From Atriophallophorus winterbourni (taxonomy: Eukaryota; Platyhelminthes; Trematoda; Plagiorchiida; Microphallidae), in contig JACCGJ010000269.1 in assembly GCA_013407085.1 (NCBI GenBank), forward strand, positions 124,001-188,000: a DNA stretch of 64,000 nucleotides, given 5' to 3'. This document shows, in pieces, positions 39,201-46,265 of this stretch. Position 1 is the stretch's first letter. Every line of letters begins with the position of its first letter. Under the pieces are notes generated by a model. The model was not told the origin of the DNA. It did not search any database and saw only the letters and a program-made list of their open reading frames with translations. A program made the position numbers and the translations under genes.

Positions 39201-42200
39201 TGGACCCCACCCAGGCAAACGAATACGTCCAACTGAGCGCTACGGTGAGTTTCTTCATCTCAACGCGCCACGTCATGGACTGGCTAATCGATCGTTTCTC
39301 CCAGCTTTTACCGGGCTCTGCGAATAGAGCGCGGTACGCTAAACGGGGAGGAGGCATTCTTAAAACGTCCCAAACATGGCAAACGAGCAAGCATCAGCAT
39401 TTTTCTCAGTTCGTGGCCACCTGGTCTTAACTTCCGCTTGCAGACATCTATATTTGTAACGCGATGCTGCCACCGAATGCGAGCAATCCTATGCAGGCAA
39501 CTGTGTCAAAATCAGAAAGAAGATGGACATCTTCCACTCGGATAGACCAGGTTTCGTAGCCATAAAGTAGTGTAGCACGCACCACTACGTTGTACACTCG
39601 ACCTTTATTATGGAGTGAAACGTCGCATCGACGCCATAAGTAGCGAAGTTTAGCAAACGCTGTACCATCTTTGCGAACATGATGTGAGATCTCGTTTTCG
39701 ACACAACCGCCAACAGAGATATAACTAGCAAAGTAAACAAAAAATTATCGACCAATTCAAGATTGACACCGCACACAGTTAGGTTTGGAAGAGAGCCGCT
39801 CCAATTCTGGGTAAGTTTTACACTTGTTAGGCGCAAAGCACATGCCATACCTTGAAGCTTCAAGTCCCAGGCGGTCCAGGGCTTGTTGCATTATATGAGG
39901 GTCATCTCTCAGAAGTGCGGTCATCCGCATACTCTGGATCGGTAGCTCTCTCACCCGGCATAAGTTCAACACCTTCGCCCACCAGACCAGCTTTCCTTAG
40001 GACATCGTCGATCGCGAAGTTAAAATGGAACTGCGAGATAGGGCAGCCCTGACGCACAGCGCTGGAGATATTGAACGAGGACGACAATTGTACGTACGCT
40101 CGAACCCTGCCCGAGGTTTGGCAATACAATGCTTTCAAGATCCAAACATACTTCTCGGGCGCTCCACGTCTCGGCAGACAGTTCCAAAGACTTTCGCGAT
40201 CGATTGAATCGAATGCCGCTCGGATGTCAAGGAATACCACAATAATTGGTCTGCAAAATGCGTGGCGTTACTCCAGTAAATGACGGAGTGTGAAAATTTG
40301 ATCTATGCACCCTCGACCGGCACGAAACTCAGTTTGCTCCTCACGGATTTGCTCTTCCCGTTTGGTACTCAATCGGCGAAGCAGAATGGAGGCCAGTATT
40401 TCAGTAGCTACTGAAATGAGACTGATACCCCGATGATTTTCACAGGAATCGCGCCGTCCATTTTTGAAAATTGGAAAGATTACTGATTCTCTCCAAGGGA
40501 TCAGAACACGTTCCTCAGCCAATATGTTGGTGAACAGCGCTTGAAGTTCGCAAACCAAAGCGAAACCGCCATCTTTGAACAATGACGGTACTAGAGAATT
40601 AGCACCTGATACCCAATGGATTCCATAGAAGAGCAAAACACAAAGAAATAGGATGAAGTGCCTACACCTCGAATCGAACATACATTCAATCTAGGAAACA
40701 GCTGTCATATCCGATCGCGGGGATCCCAACCTGAAAGACGTGCTGCACCGAGTTTGCAAAGGTTACTAGTAATGGCCTATAGCTGCCTATCGCCCATAAC
40801 AGACGGATTATATAAGCGCCTTTCTGATAGACAGAAAATATCGACACTTAAAATATCTAAGGTAAGAGCCAGTGCAGCTTGCTGGACAAACTGTTTGAGG
40901 GTTCTGCCATTCAGTGCTCCGGTGTGAGCAGAGGTCCGTGATTTCAAAAAAATGATATGTGAATTCGCGAATAGAGGATGTTCCAGCATGTTCAGCGCGG
41001 TCATTTCTAAGGCTGGGATTGATAAAAGGAGAGATGTTAAGAGTGGAAGGAAAAGGGTTAGAAACAGTTTGAAGACTAGGACCAGCAGAAGCTTGTTTTC
41101 GCTTACCCACCCTGATTTATGCAGCAGGTAAGGCGATCCAGTTTATCGTGTACGTCACTCCCGTATCAATATAGAATGGAGTTTTGTTTGAAACTTACGA
41201 CGGTGTTACTGTGAATATAGAGTGCAAAATTAGTGAGAATAAACAGGGTTTACTGAGACACGGTTGCTTTATCAAGGACTTGATATATTCCTGAGTGCAG
41301 TCTTTGACTGTGCGGCACGTTGACTGGATCAGGCTTGTGATCACATGCATACATATACATTCCTGACTGACATGAGAATCACATCACTACATGAAGTTTG
41401 TTGAGCAATGCAATTCCACGGGCTATCTAATACTCCTCCTTCTATTAGAACATGCTTCGCACCTTCCAGGAGCAAAGTTCGGTTACAGGATATAGATCGG
41501 ACAGAAGCTGCGGTAATTCTGAAAAAGGAGCTTGTGACTGTAGACTATTTGACTCATTAGTTTAGCTGTGCTAACAGTAACACGTGTCTGAATAACGACA
41601 TCACGGTCCGCGTTTCGAAATCATCTGCAGCGTTTCACAACTTTGGTCATCTATGAAGTCAGATGGGATTGACTTTCATGCTCAAAGGTAGAGTCTACAG
41701 GAAAACAGTTCGATTGTGAGGACAGCAAGAAAAAATAAAAAGTCTACAGATCTTCGAAGATCGCTCTCTTTGCACTGGATTACTCGGATCCATCAGACAG
41801 GTAACGCAATTGTCCGTGGAAAAATATTTGGTAATGAGGTAGATATCAAAAATCAAGTTAAAATACATAACCTTAACTGGTTAGGTCAAGCAGTGTTAAC
41901 GAAAAATCATGGTTTGCTAACGCGGTTATGTATGTGTGTATGTATGAAAGCACAAGCCTGATCCAGACAACGTGTCATGGTTGCATCGCAGTTAAGCAGC
42001 TGGCATTCGCCACCGGTGATGAACCTAGGCGTAAGTAGCAACGTTTATTCTAAGTTCAATCCATAATCCGAAAACATTGAATATTTTCCAGCTATTCATG
42101 TTTTTTTACGACATAATTTAGGTTTAAAGAAATTACATTCGGCATTGTGTGGCTTTAGGTGTGCGCCTTGTAATAAAAATAAAAGAGATGCGCGGATAGG

Positions 42201-42911
42201 GAATAATTTGCTACTAAATAATTAAGTGATCTCTCCCATTCAACATTCACATGCTCGGTGAATTGATGAGCTGAATCGAAATGTTTATAATCAAAAACCA
42301 ATGGTAGGAAAACTAGAAACGTAATCATTTCAACATAAGTTAGAGTTTGATTTTGCAACAATGAATCGTGAAAGATGAGACATAGCTCGCAAAAAATGAA
42401 CTAAACGTTACGTAGTGAAAATAAATTTGAATAATGTGGTCATCATGGAAAATATTCATTGGAATCCTAACCTTATAAAAAGGCGTGTGTTCGTAAGAAC
42501 TGGATTCGGTCATTTTTTTCAAAACTTCTGCTCCACGAGTTTCTATGTGGAAATGTATCAACCCATCGGCAACAAGACATTCAATGGTATCGAATCGCTT
42601 TTCTCCAACGTAATGGTGTTTCTTTTCAGCATCGTAGAAAAGCTTGTAGTTCTTAGCTATTTTATCAAACCTGATTATAGTGAGTTATTTGAAACACATT
42701 AACTACCAAATAACCAAAGTATATGCATCGGTTCCTCGTTGACTTTGTCTAATAAGATACGCACCGTTTGGAGCTGCTTCAAGCAAATTTTCTGTTTCAT
42801 GTCGGGTGATTGAACCATGATATTCCAGACCATATTGAGGAGGACGATTCGGAATTTTTCGTTGACAGGGTATAAGATGTGGTTTCGGAGCTTCCAGTTG
42901 CAACTCATAAA
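11851..42911 (-). CDS. Chimaerin gene (SH2 - C1 - RhoGAP), 9 exons, first exon not found
   Basis: Chimaerins are Rac GTPase-activating proteins recruited by diacylglycerol. Exons, in order: 42911-42707, 42670-42472, 38392-37877, 36412-35897, 28671-28562, 18270-18143, 15748-15611, 13380-13269, 12259-11851. All phases match; total about 776 residues from a split codon to stop TGA at 11853-11851. Domains: SH2 (about 10-105, phosphotyrosine Arg in LIRQS), a long Ser/Pro-rich linker, C1 (about 442-491, HX12CX2CX13CX2CX4HX2CX7C complete), RhoGAP (about 517-690, arginine finger in GLYRIPG, Lys in IKSFLRQLP, Asn in RAENLAVV), and a Ser-rich tail of about 85 residues. Vertebrate SH2-chimaerins are about 460 residues, so linker and tail are expansions. 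The start codon and a short N-terminal segment lie upstream of 42911 and were not found. Confidence 0.93.
12487..12660 (-). repeat. SINE-like repeat S, copy 1
   Basis: Minus-oriented copy of the intron repeat S (best seen at 13735-13935): GGAAACACG...GGAGTC, GGGCAACCTGACAGTA, CGTGCAGTC and TGTGCGGCACTTTGC blocks. Confidence 0.85.
12690..12840 (+). repeat. Dispersed repeat T, copy 1
   Basis: The block ATTACACCGGTAGCA, then GTGCGTAACTGTCATAC and a purine-rich tail recurs at 27430-27545 and 38770-38880. Confidence 0.65.
13269..13380 (-). CDS. Chimaerin exon: RhoGAP helix (LPSAHYDSLRFFLRHIH)
   Basis: 112 bp. It encodes EEQLAEVAAVLSTLPSAHYD, then SLRFFLRHIHR, matching LHEALKLLPPAHCETLRYL. Acceptor ATTCCAG, donor GTGAGT; ends split a codon on both sides in agreement with the neighbours. 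Confidence 0.92.
13710..13735. repeat. (GA)n and (TATG)n microsatellite
   Basis: GAGAGAGAG followed by TATGTATGTATGTATGTATG lies directly at the start of repeat S copy 2. Similar tracts adjoin copies 8, 10 and 14. Confidence 0.85.
13735..13935 (+). repeat. SINE-like repeat S, copy 2 (reference copy)
   Basis: A full copy of about 200-230 bp. Order: (TATG)n microsatellite at 13716-13735, GCATAAGCCTGATCC, the block GTCAGAGACTGCACGTGGGC, then GTCAGGTTGCCCAGACCTAG, GTAGTGAGACTCCAGCGTG, TTTCAGCATGCAGCTCACCA and a block ending CAGCACAAAGTACTG. No tRNA-type box pair is clear. The (TATG)n run at one end suggests a LINE-type tail on the other strand. Confidence 0.85.
15611..15748 (-). CDS. Chimaerin exon: RhoGAP middle
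   Basis: 138 bp. It encodes IPDVNVITSLIKSFLRQLP and VPLITYEAHPKLLEIM, matching DINIITGALKLYFRDLPIP of chimaerins with the conserved Lys and LP. Acceptor TTCCGCAG, donor GTGAGA. Confidence 0.93.
15918..15978 (+). repeat. SINE-like repeat S, copy 3 (fragment)
   Basis: Only the central block: CAGACTGCACGTGGGCTAAG, then ATACTGTCAGGTTGCCCAG. Confidence 0.8.
16598..16745 (+). repeat. SINE-like repeat S, copy 4 (diverged)
   Basis: GTCAGAGACTGCGCGTGGGC and downstream blocks, more diverged than other copies. It lies 190 bp before the hammerhead repeat at 16936. Confidence 0.75.
16905..17005 (+). repeat. Hammerhead-bearing repeat H, copy 1
   Basis: About 95-100 bp shared with 26645-26745, from GCATGCG to GCAAATGAG. 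It carries the hammerhead core at 16936-16977. Confidence 0.8.
16936..16977 (+). ncRNA. Hammerhead ribozyme motif, type I (weakened copy)
   Basis: CTGATGA (16942-16948), stem II GTGC-AAACA-GCAC fully paired, GAAA (16962-16965), stem III ACC/GGT, triplet GTC with predicted cleavage after 16971. The stem I strands CCCAAC and GTGTGG pair at only four of six positions, so this copy is probably weak or dead. Confidence 0.75.
17253..17345 (-). repeat. SINE-like repeat S, copy 5 (fragment)
   Basis: Minus-oriented: GGGCAACCTGACAGTTAT, CCCACGTGCAGTC, GACTGTGCGGCACTTTGC, GATCAGGCTTGTGC. Confidence 0.85.
17355..18142. other. Chimaerin intron, no gene seen
   Basis: Contains simple runs (CATCATCGTCATCATCATG at 17500, a CCAACCAACCAACC tract near 17825) and open frames antisense to or overlapping the exon; nothing coding was recognised. 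Confidence 0.45.
18143..18270 (-). CDS. Chimaerin exon: start of RhoGAP with arginine finger
   Basis: 128 bp. It encodes PIPTILERCVNEVERRGL, then GLYRIPGNHDRIEHARATF. The Arg of GLYR is the catalytic arginine finger. Acceptor CCGCCAG, donor GTAACA; phase 1 out matches the next exon and yields FDKD at the junction. Confidence 0.94.
19015..19215 (+). repeat. SINE-like repeat S, copy 6
   Basis: Nearly full copy: GTCAGAGATTGCACGTGGGC, GTCAGGTTGCCCAGGCCTAG, GTGAGACTCTAGCGTG, then the CAGCACAGAATGACTG end. Confidence 0.85.
19220..23040. other. Chimaerin intron, no gene recognised
   Basis: 3.8 kb with scattered short frames on both strands (for example 22149-22448 plus and 22070-22363 minus, overlapping each other). 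None matches a family I know and none has a splice phase needed by the chimaerin gene, whose exons 28562 and 18270 join directly. Confidence 0.5.
23047..23175 (-). repeat. Penelope-like terminal fragment with hammerhead-like motif, copy 2
   Basis: Repeats about 130 bp of 2057-2185. The minus strand again has CTGACGA and GAAAC at the same spacing (motif 23047-23089). Stem II has two central mismatches, so this copy looks decayed. Confidence 0.6.
23965..24355 (+). mobile_element. LINE 3' end, C-terminal ORF and (CAA)n tail, copy B
   Basis: The frame 23977-24321 encodes KDLLYGELQLRSRPMGRSHL, MKALGIDSASWEEPALDRS and HWRHCAKRRL. This is the C-terminal block common after the RT domain in metazoan LINEs (LLYGELxxGKRxxGRP...W...A.DR..WR). 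It ends in an ACAACAACAAAC tail. The 3' half recurs at 8055-8215. Confidence 0.8.
24430..24490 (+). repeat. Repeat H, decayed copy
   Basis: GTAGTGCAAACAGTACGAAG and TTGTGTGATATAAAGGA align with the stem II to stem I part of the hammerhead repeat at 16936, but CTGATGA and GAAAC are mutated. Confidence 0.5.
24862..24955 (+). repeat. SINE-like repeat S, copy 7 (fragment)
   Basis: AACCTGATCCAGACAAAGTG, CCGCACAGTCAGAGAATGC, then CTGCCCAGGCCTAGACTG. Confidence 0.85.
25553..25755 (-). repeat. SINE-like repeat S, copy 8
   Basis: Full-length minus copy from the AGTACTTCTGTGCTGTGC end to GACCAGGATTGTAATGTCAT, followed by a CATACATACATGCAT tract. Confidence 0.85.
25838..25880 (-). repeat. Repeat H, decayed copy (minus)
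   Basis: The minus strand reads AACAGCACGAAACCGGTCGT, identical to the stem II / GAAA / GTC part of the hammerhead repeat; the preceding box is ATCAATGA instead of CTGATGA. Confidence 0.55.
26645..26745 (+). repeat. Hammerhead-bearing repeat H, copy 2
   Basis: About 100 bp shared with 16905-17005. It lies in the chimaerin intron, on the strand opposite to that gene. It is a single unit, not a tandem array. Confidence 0.8.
26675..26716 (+). ncRNA. Hammerhead ribozyme, type I, apparently intact
   Basis: Stem I CCCTAC (26675-26680) with GTAGGG (26711-26716): six Watson-Crick pairs. Core CTGATGA 26681-26687. Stem II GTGC-AACCA-GCAT (one G-U pair) 26688-26700. GAAA 26701-26704. Minimal stem III ACC/GGT 26704-26709. 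Cleavage triplet GTC, predicted cut between 26710 and 26711. All conserved core bases are present. The very short palindromic stem III is known from Smα-like, Penelope and retrozyme hammerheads, which may act as dimers. Confidence 0.85.
27430..27545 (+). repeat. Dispersed repeat T, copy 2
   Basis: GCATTGCACCGGTAGCA and a TGCTTAACTACCGTAAAACC block, similar to 12690-12840 and 38770-38880. Confidence 0.6.
27620..27988 (+). mobile_element. Gypsy LTR element A: pol C-terminus plus LTR fragment, copy 1
   Basis: About 370 bp nearly identical to 32345-32711. The first part encodes the end of pol (RPKQSRTIDNCTPGRW, VRKKGQ-like run). A purine tract GGCGAGG then precedes TGTGCGG at 27775, the LTR start, and the LTR ends CCACCA at 27988 (214 bp). 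No internal domain precedes it, so this is a 3' end fragment. Confidence 0.8.
28115..28330 (-). repeat. RTE-like LINE 3'-end relic
   Basis: CTATCTCCTACTGGAGGATG and AGTCGGCTTCA match the 3' end of the RTE copies at 4890 and 30275. The following block (CTTGGGAATTCGGGTACAAA and onward) recurs at 33930-33985. Confidence 0.65.
28562..28671 (-). CDS. Chimaerin exon: end of C1 and C1-GAP connector
   Basis: 110 bp. It encodes AHKRCVDRVPDDC, which completes the last zinc ligands of C1, then the connector KQMKRVFGVDLTNLT found in chimaerins (KHVKKVYSCDLTTL). Acceptor ATTCCAG, donor GTGAGT. Confidence 0.93.
29400..30295 (+). mobile_element. RTE-like LINE 3' end, copy 2, with stop and frameshift
   Basis: Begins with SIADLEYADDIVIFSE, the catalytic YADD box, then repeats copy 1 (4890-5696) over its whole length. 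Damage relative to copy 1: a frame change after YRAAIR near 29800, and CGA to TGA (Arg to stop) after RILNV near 29908. Reading resumes at 29960 to NEANSSSRRR at 30277. The element is dead and 5'-truncated, on the opposite strand to copy 1. Confidence 0.9.
30780..32711 (+). mobile_element. Gypsy LTR element A, 3' half (RNase H, integrase, LTR), copy 2
   Basis: RNase H at about 30849-31230: VVSDASNYGIGAVI, ERNYGQIEKDALAIV, TLITDHKPL. Integrase zinc region at about 31510-31660: HAGHPGISRIKS, YWPGMD, CSKCQ. The catalytic core is broken by a deletion (VDDYSKRPEIFLTDVFSRFG joins two distant blocks) and frameshifts, and resumes with SNGQVERIVYTPK. The pol C-terminus follows to about 32495. The LTR is 32498-32711 (214 bp), preceded by the polypurine tract GGGGAGG. 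The 5' half (gag, protease, RT, 5' LTR) is absent. Confidence 0.88.
32498..32711 (+). repeat. LTR of Gypsy element A
   Basis: Starts TGTGCGG after a purine tract, ends CCACCA; matches 27775-27988 at nearly every position. Confidence 0.75.
32725..33860. other. Chimaerin intron; 147-codon open frame of unknown nature
   Basis: The frame 32839-33282 (plus) is the longest unexplained frame here. It shows no domain I recognise and lies antisense within the chimaerin intron next to a retroelement end. I do not call it a gene. Confidence 0.3.
33860..33985 (-). repeat. RTE-like LINE 3'-end relic
   Basis: TTTTGTGCGGCTGG, GATTAGCCGGCTTCATTGATG and the GGGGATAGTG...GATGTCCCCAG block match the relic at 28115-28330. 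Confidence 0.6.
34248..34478 (+). repeat. SINE-like repeat S, copy 9
   Basis: Full copy starting GAAAGCACAAGTCTGATCC and running to CAGCACAGAAGTACTGCAGG. A ATGGTATGGTATGGTATG tract stands at its start. Confidence 0.9.
34878..35085 (-). repeat. SINE-like repeat S, copy 10
   Basis: Minus copy from TACTTCTGTGGTGTGTGG to GGATCTAGGTTTGTGATT, followed by CATACATACATTC. Confidence 0.85.
35770..35848 (+). repeat. SINE-like repeat S, copy 11 (fragment)
   Basis: AGAAGCCTGATTCAGGCAAA, GTGCCGCACACTGATTGAC. It ends about 50 bp from the chimaerin C1 exon donor. Confidence 0.8.
35897..36412 (-). CDS. Chimaerin exon: linker part 2 and most of C1
   Basis: 516 bp, phase 0. It starts after a CAG at 36415-36413 and ends at donor GTACGC. 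A Ser/Pro-rich first part holds SLWGQSHPSSHP. The last 37 residues start the C1 zinc finger: HEFKVHTYRGPHWC, CTHFIWGLVAQGVRC, CADCGFQ. The Pro, Trp, Gly and Gln residues of the diacylglycerol/phorbol-ester groove are present. The exact acceptor is my best reading. Confidence 0.88.
36540..37105 (-). mobile_element. RTE-like LINE, second family, internally deleted copy
   Basis: The frame at 36990-36799 reads CRVYNAVISATLLYGYE, the RNAVV-TLLYGCET block, and both flanks (36599-36650 and 37065-37120) match the longer copy at 38930-40650. The middle part is deleted. Confidence 0.75.
37877..38392 (-). CDS. Chimaerin exon: linker part 1
   Basis: 516 bp, phase 0 at both ends; acceptor CGTCAG and donor GTGAGT. 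172 residues rich in Ser, Thr, Pro and Asn, with PPSPPPRT and the segment SVWGHGQPSSNHG. No known domain seen. It is assigned because the reading frame is open, both splice sites are good, and the phase fits SH2 upstream and C1 downstream. Confidence 0.75.
38560..38780 (+). repeat. SINE-like repeat S, copy 12
   Basis: Full copy: GAAACCACAAGCCTGAACC, GTGGGCTAAGATACTGTCAG, GTAGTGAGACTCCAGCGTG, to CACAAAAGTACTGCATGATT. Confidence 0.9.
38770..38880 (+). repeat. Dispersed repeat T, copy 3
   Basis: CACTGGTAGCACG, ATGCGTAACTGTCATACAAT and a purine-rich tail, directly after repeat S copy 12. Confidence 0.6.
38930..41110 (-). mobile_element. RTE-like LINE, second family: endonuclease start plus RT, internally deleted
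   Basis: Minus strand, 5' to 3': the N-terminal part at about 41110-40740 reads SPFINPSLRNDRAEHAGTSS, then GALNGRTLKQFVQQAALALT and DIFCLSE, the start of an APE-type endonuclease. After a deletion the RT follows (40640-39900): PIFKNGRRDSCENHRGISLI, FRAGRGCIDQIFTLRHLLE, MVFLDIRAAFDSIDRESLW, SSAVRQGCPISQFHFNF, then a degraded YADD (EYADD) and thumb remnants to about 39500. Frames change several times. 5' to the endonuclease nothing further was seen. Confidence 0.88.
41290..41365 (-). repeat. SINE-like repeat S, copy 13 (fragment)
   Basis: AGTGCAGTCTTTGACTGTGC, GGCACGTTGACTGGATCAGG, followed by an ATGCATACATATACATTC tract. Confidence 0.8.
41935..42025 (+). repeat. SINE-like repeat S, copy 14 (fragment)
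   Basis: TATGTATGAAAGCACAAGCC, TGATCCAGACAACGTG, then a shortened end with GCCACCGGTGATG. Confidence 0.7.
42472..42670 (-). CDS. Chimaerin exon: second half of SH2
   Basis: 199 bp. It encodes FDKIAKNYKLFYDAEKKHHY, GEKRFDTIECLVADGLI and HIETRGAEVLKKM...YEHTPFYK, matching the SH2 C-terminal half of alpha2-chimaerin. It is separated from the preceding exon by only 36 nt. The donor after Lys is GTTAGG. Confidence 0.93.
42707..42911 (-). CDS. Chimaerin exon: first half of SH2
   Basis: Acceptor AATTTCAG on the minus strand, donor GTAGTT. It encodes YELQLEAPKP, then NRPPQYGLEYHGSITRHE and GAYLIRQSQRG...YTLVIW, closely matching the chimaerin SH2 start (LYQLQQEAP, EFHG.I, YLIRESQR, YTL). It enters with two bases of a codon and leaves in phase 2. 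Confidence 0.93.
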
Positions 42912-43159
42912 CTGAAATTAAAATAATTATTTGGGATTCAATTTACGCTTAGACTGCCAGATCCTTAGATCAGCACTTTTGTCGGTCATATCGATATTAA
43001 ACCATTGTAATCAAAAGTACCGGGTGAACAAATTAGGTCAAATTCAAGTTCAGTTCAGTTCAGTTCAGTTTGCACAGGACGATATGTGGCAGAGTCGCCA
43101 ATCGAGCGTCCAAAATGCTTCCGGTGGTAAGCCAAAAAAGCGTCCACCACTTCGAACTG

Positions 43160-44320
43160 AGGCTTATTTGGAAACTAAGACGGTCTGGTATAGAGGCTTC
43201 TTTGCTTGCTTGGATTGAGGATTTTCTTATCGGAAGGCGAAGCCTCGTTGAAGTCAATGGGGCCAGATCTGCATCCTTTATCCCAACTTCTGGTGTACCA
43301 CAAGGATCCGTTCTGGGGCCAACCTTGTTCAAACTCTATGTGAGTGACCTTCCCGGTATTCTGAACAGTGGTTGTCTCTTATTTGCAGATGATCTGAAAT
43401 TGTGGGCTTCTGTCACGACTGCCGCTGACGCTTCCCACTCGCGAAATGATTTGATTGAACTTCGGAATTGGACTGACAGATGGATGCTCCCGATTAATAA
43501 AAAGAAGTTTGCTATCATGCACATCGGGAGCAACAACATGCGACATGCATACCATTTGGAGGGCCATGGTCTCAGGATAGTTGATGTAGAACGAGATTTG
43601 GGGGTGATGGTAACTTCATCCCTCAAAACTGCGGAGGATACAGCCAGAAAGGTCGGTTCTGCCAGCCGCATGTGGTGGGCTTTGAGACGATCCTTCTTAG
43701 AGATAAATCCCAAAGTTTTTCAAGTTCTGTATAGCTCTCACGTCAGACCAATATTAGAATTTGGGCTTCCCGTGAACTTTCCGTTAACCAAAGGGGAGAA
43801 GGATCGTCTGGAGGAAGTCCAAAGGAGGGCTACCAAGTGCGATAGGGGTATGTTTCGTATTCCCTATGACGACCGATTGCGGGAACTCAAACTTTTCCCA
43901 CTGGAATATCGAAGAATGCGATATGATTTGCTGGTCACGCGGAGAATCCTGCTTGGATATTACGGAACGGAACTTCAACAATTCTTTTCGGTATCCACGG
44001 ACTCCAGAACTAGAGGTCATTCGCTGAAGTTGCAGAAGCGCCGAACGGAACACCTGAAGCCATCGTTTACTCTGTCGACCAGAGTGGTCAATATTTGGAA
44101 TGCACTCTCCGCTGATGCAATTGGGGCAGTCACCGAAGAGCAGTTTAAACGCATATTGGACGGTGAACTTCCCGCTATCCTGCGCGATTCGCCTACTCTT
44201 TCAGCTCAGTAACTCCTCGTGAGGAATCTACGCTGAGATAGCAGAGACCCGGGAGGTGAAGCGGCTTTCACGGACTGTAGTCCTCCTGCCGTCTATTCAG
44301 AAGAAGAAGAAGAATATTAT
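43160..44320 (+). mobile_element. CR1-like LINE B, 5'-truncated, frame intact, (GAA)n tail
   Basis: The plus frame to 44212 reads LRRSGIEASLLAWIEDFLIG, TSGVPQGSVLGPTLFKLYVS, catalytic FADDLKLW, RTLGV-type block RDLGVMVTSSLKTAED, VRPILEFGLPVNFPL, TRGHSLKLQKRR, LSTRVVNIWNAL, then stop TAA at 44210-44212. The tail AGAAGAAGAAGAAGAAT ends near 44320. The sequence on both sides belongs to LINE A; the second LINE A copy (62513-62690, other strand) shows the uninterrupted site. The intact frame suggests a young insertion. Confidence 0.88.
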
Positions 44321-45796
44321 TCTGGTATGACTGGCTGGAATGCAACAGAAAAACTCACCTCACCCAATAGGTGAGGAGAGACATTAGTGCGTTCCAACGA
44401 CAAATTGAAGAACTATAAAATGAGGGATAAAAATTGGGAAACACAGAGCGCCAGATGGAGTCTAGTCTATATTTGAAGCACGTTACTGAAGTAGAACAAA
44501 CTACCTCTTCGGGCATACATTTCCAATGATTCACCACCCTTTCGCTAAAGAACAGCTTACGTGCATTAGACCTGACATGTCGCTTTGCCAGTTTCAGTGA
44601 ATGGCCTCGAGTAACTACTACTGGCGCGAGAGCATACATATTAGCCGGATCAATAGAACTAAAGCCTCTAACGATTTTAAAGGTCTCGATCAGATCCTCA
44701 CGTCGTCGCCTTCTTTTGAGCGAAAAGAGTTCTGGACTCAGCAGTCGTTGTTCATACGACTTCCCAGATTGCCCTTTAATCATACGAGTAGCTAGGCGCT
44801 GAACACCTTCAAGCGTGGCAATGTCCTTTTCCATGTAAGGAGACCAAGCTTGAACGCAATACTCGAGATGATGTCTCACTATCGCTTTATACAATGAGAT
44901 GAAAACCTCCGGGGACCTGCAGGATATAACTGATCGGAGGCGAAAGAGCTGGTTCCTAGCGCGTTGTGCAACAGCAGCACATTGATCAGCCCATTTAAAG
45001 TCCGCTGAAACCTCAATACCTAAGTCCCGGACTTTTGATACCCAAGTTATCTCCATTATGTTATCAGGAACATCAACCTGCAGCTTCGTTGCAGCTTTGG
45101 ACAGAAGATAGCTTTTGGAGAAGTTGACTGGTTGATCCCACATGAAAGACCATTTGATGACCTTTTCTATATCCTCAAAAAGATCCTGTTCGTTCAGCGA
45201 TCCGATAAACTTGACATCGTCTGCAAAAATATAGCAGGGACACTTAAGCGAGGCTGCCAAATCATCGATGAAGATAAGAAAGAGTAGTGGGCCTAGTACT
45301 GAACCCTGCGGGACTCCACTAACAACTCCTGCTTTCGCGGAATACATATTGTCTATGCGAACGCGAAAATACCGATTGCTCAAGAAGTTTGTGATCCAGT
45401 TATGTAGAGGGCCATCGATACCTATTAGTCCAATCTTCATTGCAAGCAACCTGTGGTTCACCGAGTCAAAGGCTTTACAGAAGTCCAAGTAGAGAACTTC
45501 GACCTGGTGGCCTTTATCTAGCCTCTTAGTGACCTCATTAAGAAAACATATTAGGTTCATTAGGCAAGACTTCCCTTTTAGAAAACGATGCTGAGCAGAG
45601 TTTAGCAACGAACCAGAGACAAGTAAGCGACAGATCCCATCCCTAATAAGTCTCTCCAGGGTTTTGCAAAGGATACTAGTAAGGCTTACAGGTCTGTAGT
45701 TGCAAACTGAAGATCGACTGCCACCTTTATGTATAGGAATCAGATCAGCCTGCTTCCAAGCACTCGGAATATACCCATACCTTAAGGATGCGTTAA

Positions 45797-46265
45797 TAAT
45801 AATAATAATACTATATTCTTGGTAAACCAAGGCATGCAAAACATGATCAGATTATCAATGTGTACAAAATAAATAAATTGTAAAAATGACCTTATCAAGC
45901 GGAATTTTTGAATATTTTTCCGTTTAATAAAGGATGGTAAATTTACAATGGTAAGAAAGTTACTTTTTTCGCGCAATGTCACACAGTAATAAAGATTCAT
46001 TTAGATTTCATCAAATTAAGCAAATGGAGAGGATCCCATAGATTCTGGAGCAGGGATTGAAAAAAAGAAAAGAAAAGACAAAAAATTATAAAAGAAATGG
46101 TGCGCATGAAGATTTAATTGTCACAGTAAAAATAAATTTATGAAATAAAGAAAGTTCTTTCATAAATATATTGACTTCTTGGGAATGTTGGTGGGTGTGA
46201 TTGAAGAAAAGTATATAAAAAACCGAAGTTAAATTGAAAAAAATATAGAAAATAAAGAAGCGACC
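45797..46265 (+). mobile_element. Element E, locus 1 (470 bp, AT-rich, unclassified)
   Basis: Begins with a (TAA)n run and CTATATTCTTGGTAAACC, includes ATGCAAAACATGATCAG and GGATCCCATAGATTCTGGAG, and ends near AAATTGAAAAAAATATAG. It interrupts LINE A between QPVGR and NASLRYG. Its sequence recurs in two parts at 60053-60150 and 62690-63040. No coding frame or terminal repeat seen. Confidence 0.75.

Noticed and set aside
12487..42025. Spaced repeats read as a CRISPR-like array
   Set aside because: Copies are 60-230 bp, in both orientations, irregularly spaced by kilobases, in a eukaryotic intron context.
43037..43063. (TTCAG)n tract as an independent microsatellite
   Set aside because: It is better explained as the 3' tail of LINE A, because the other LINE A copy ends with the complementary ACTGA-type run at 62690.
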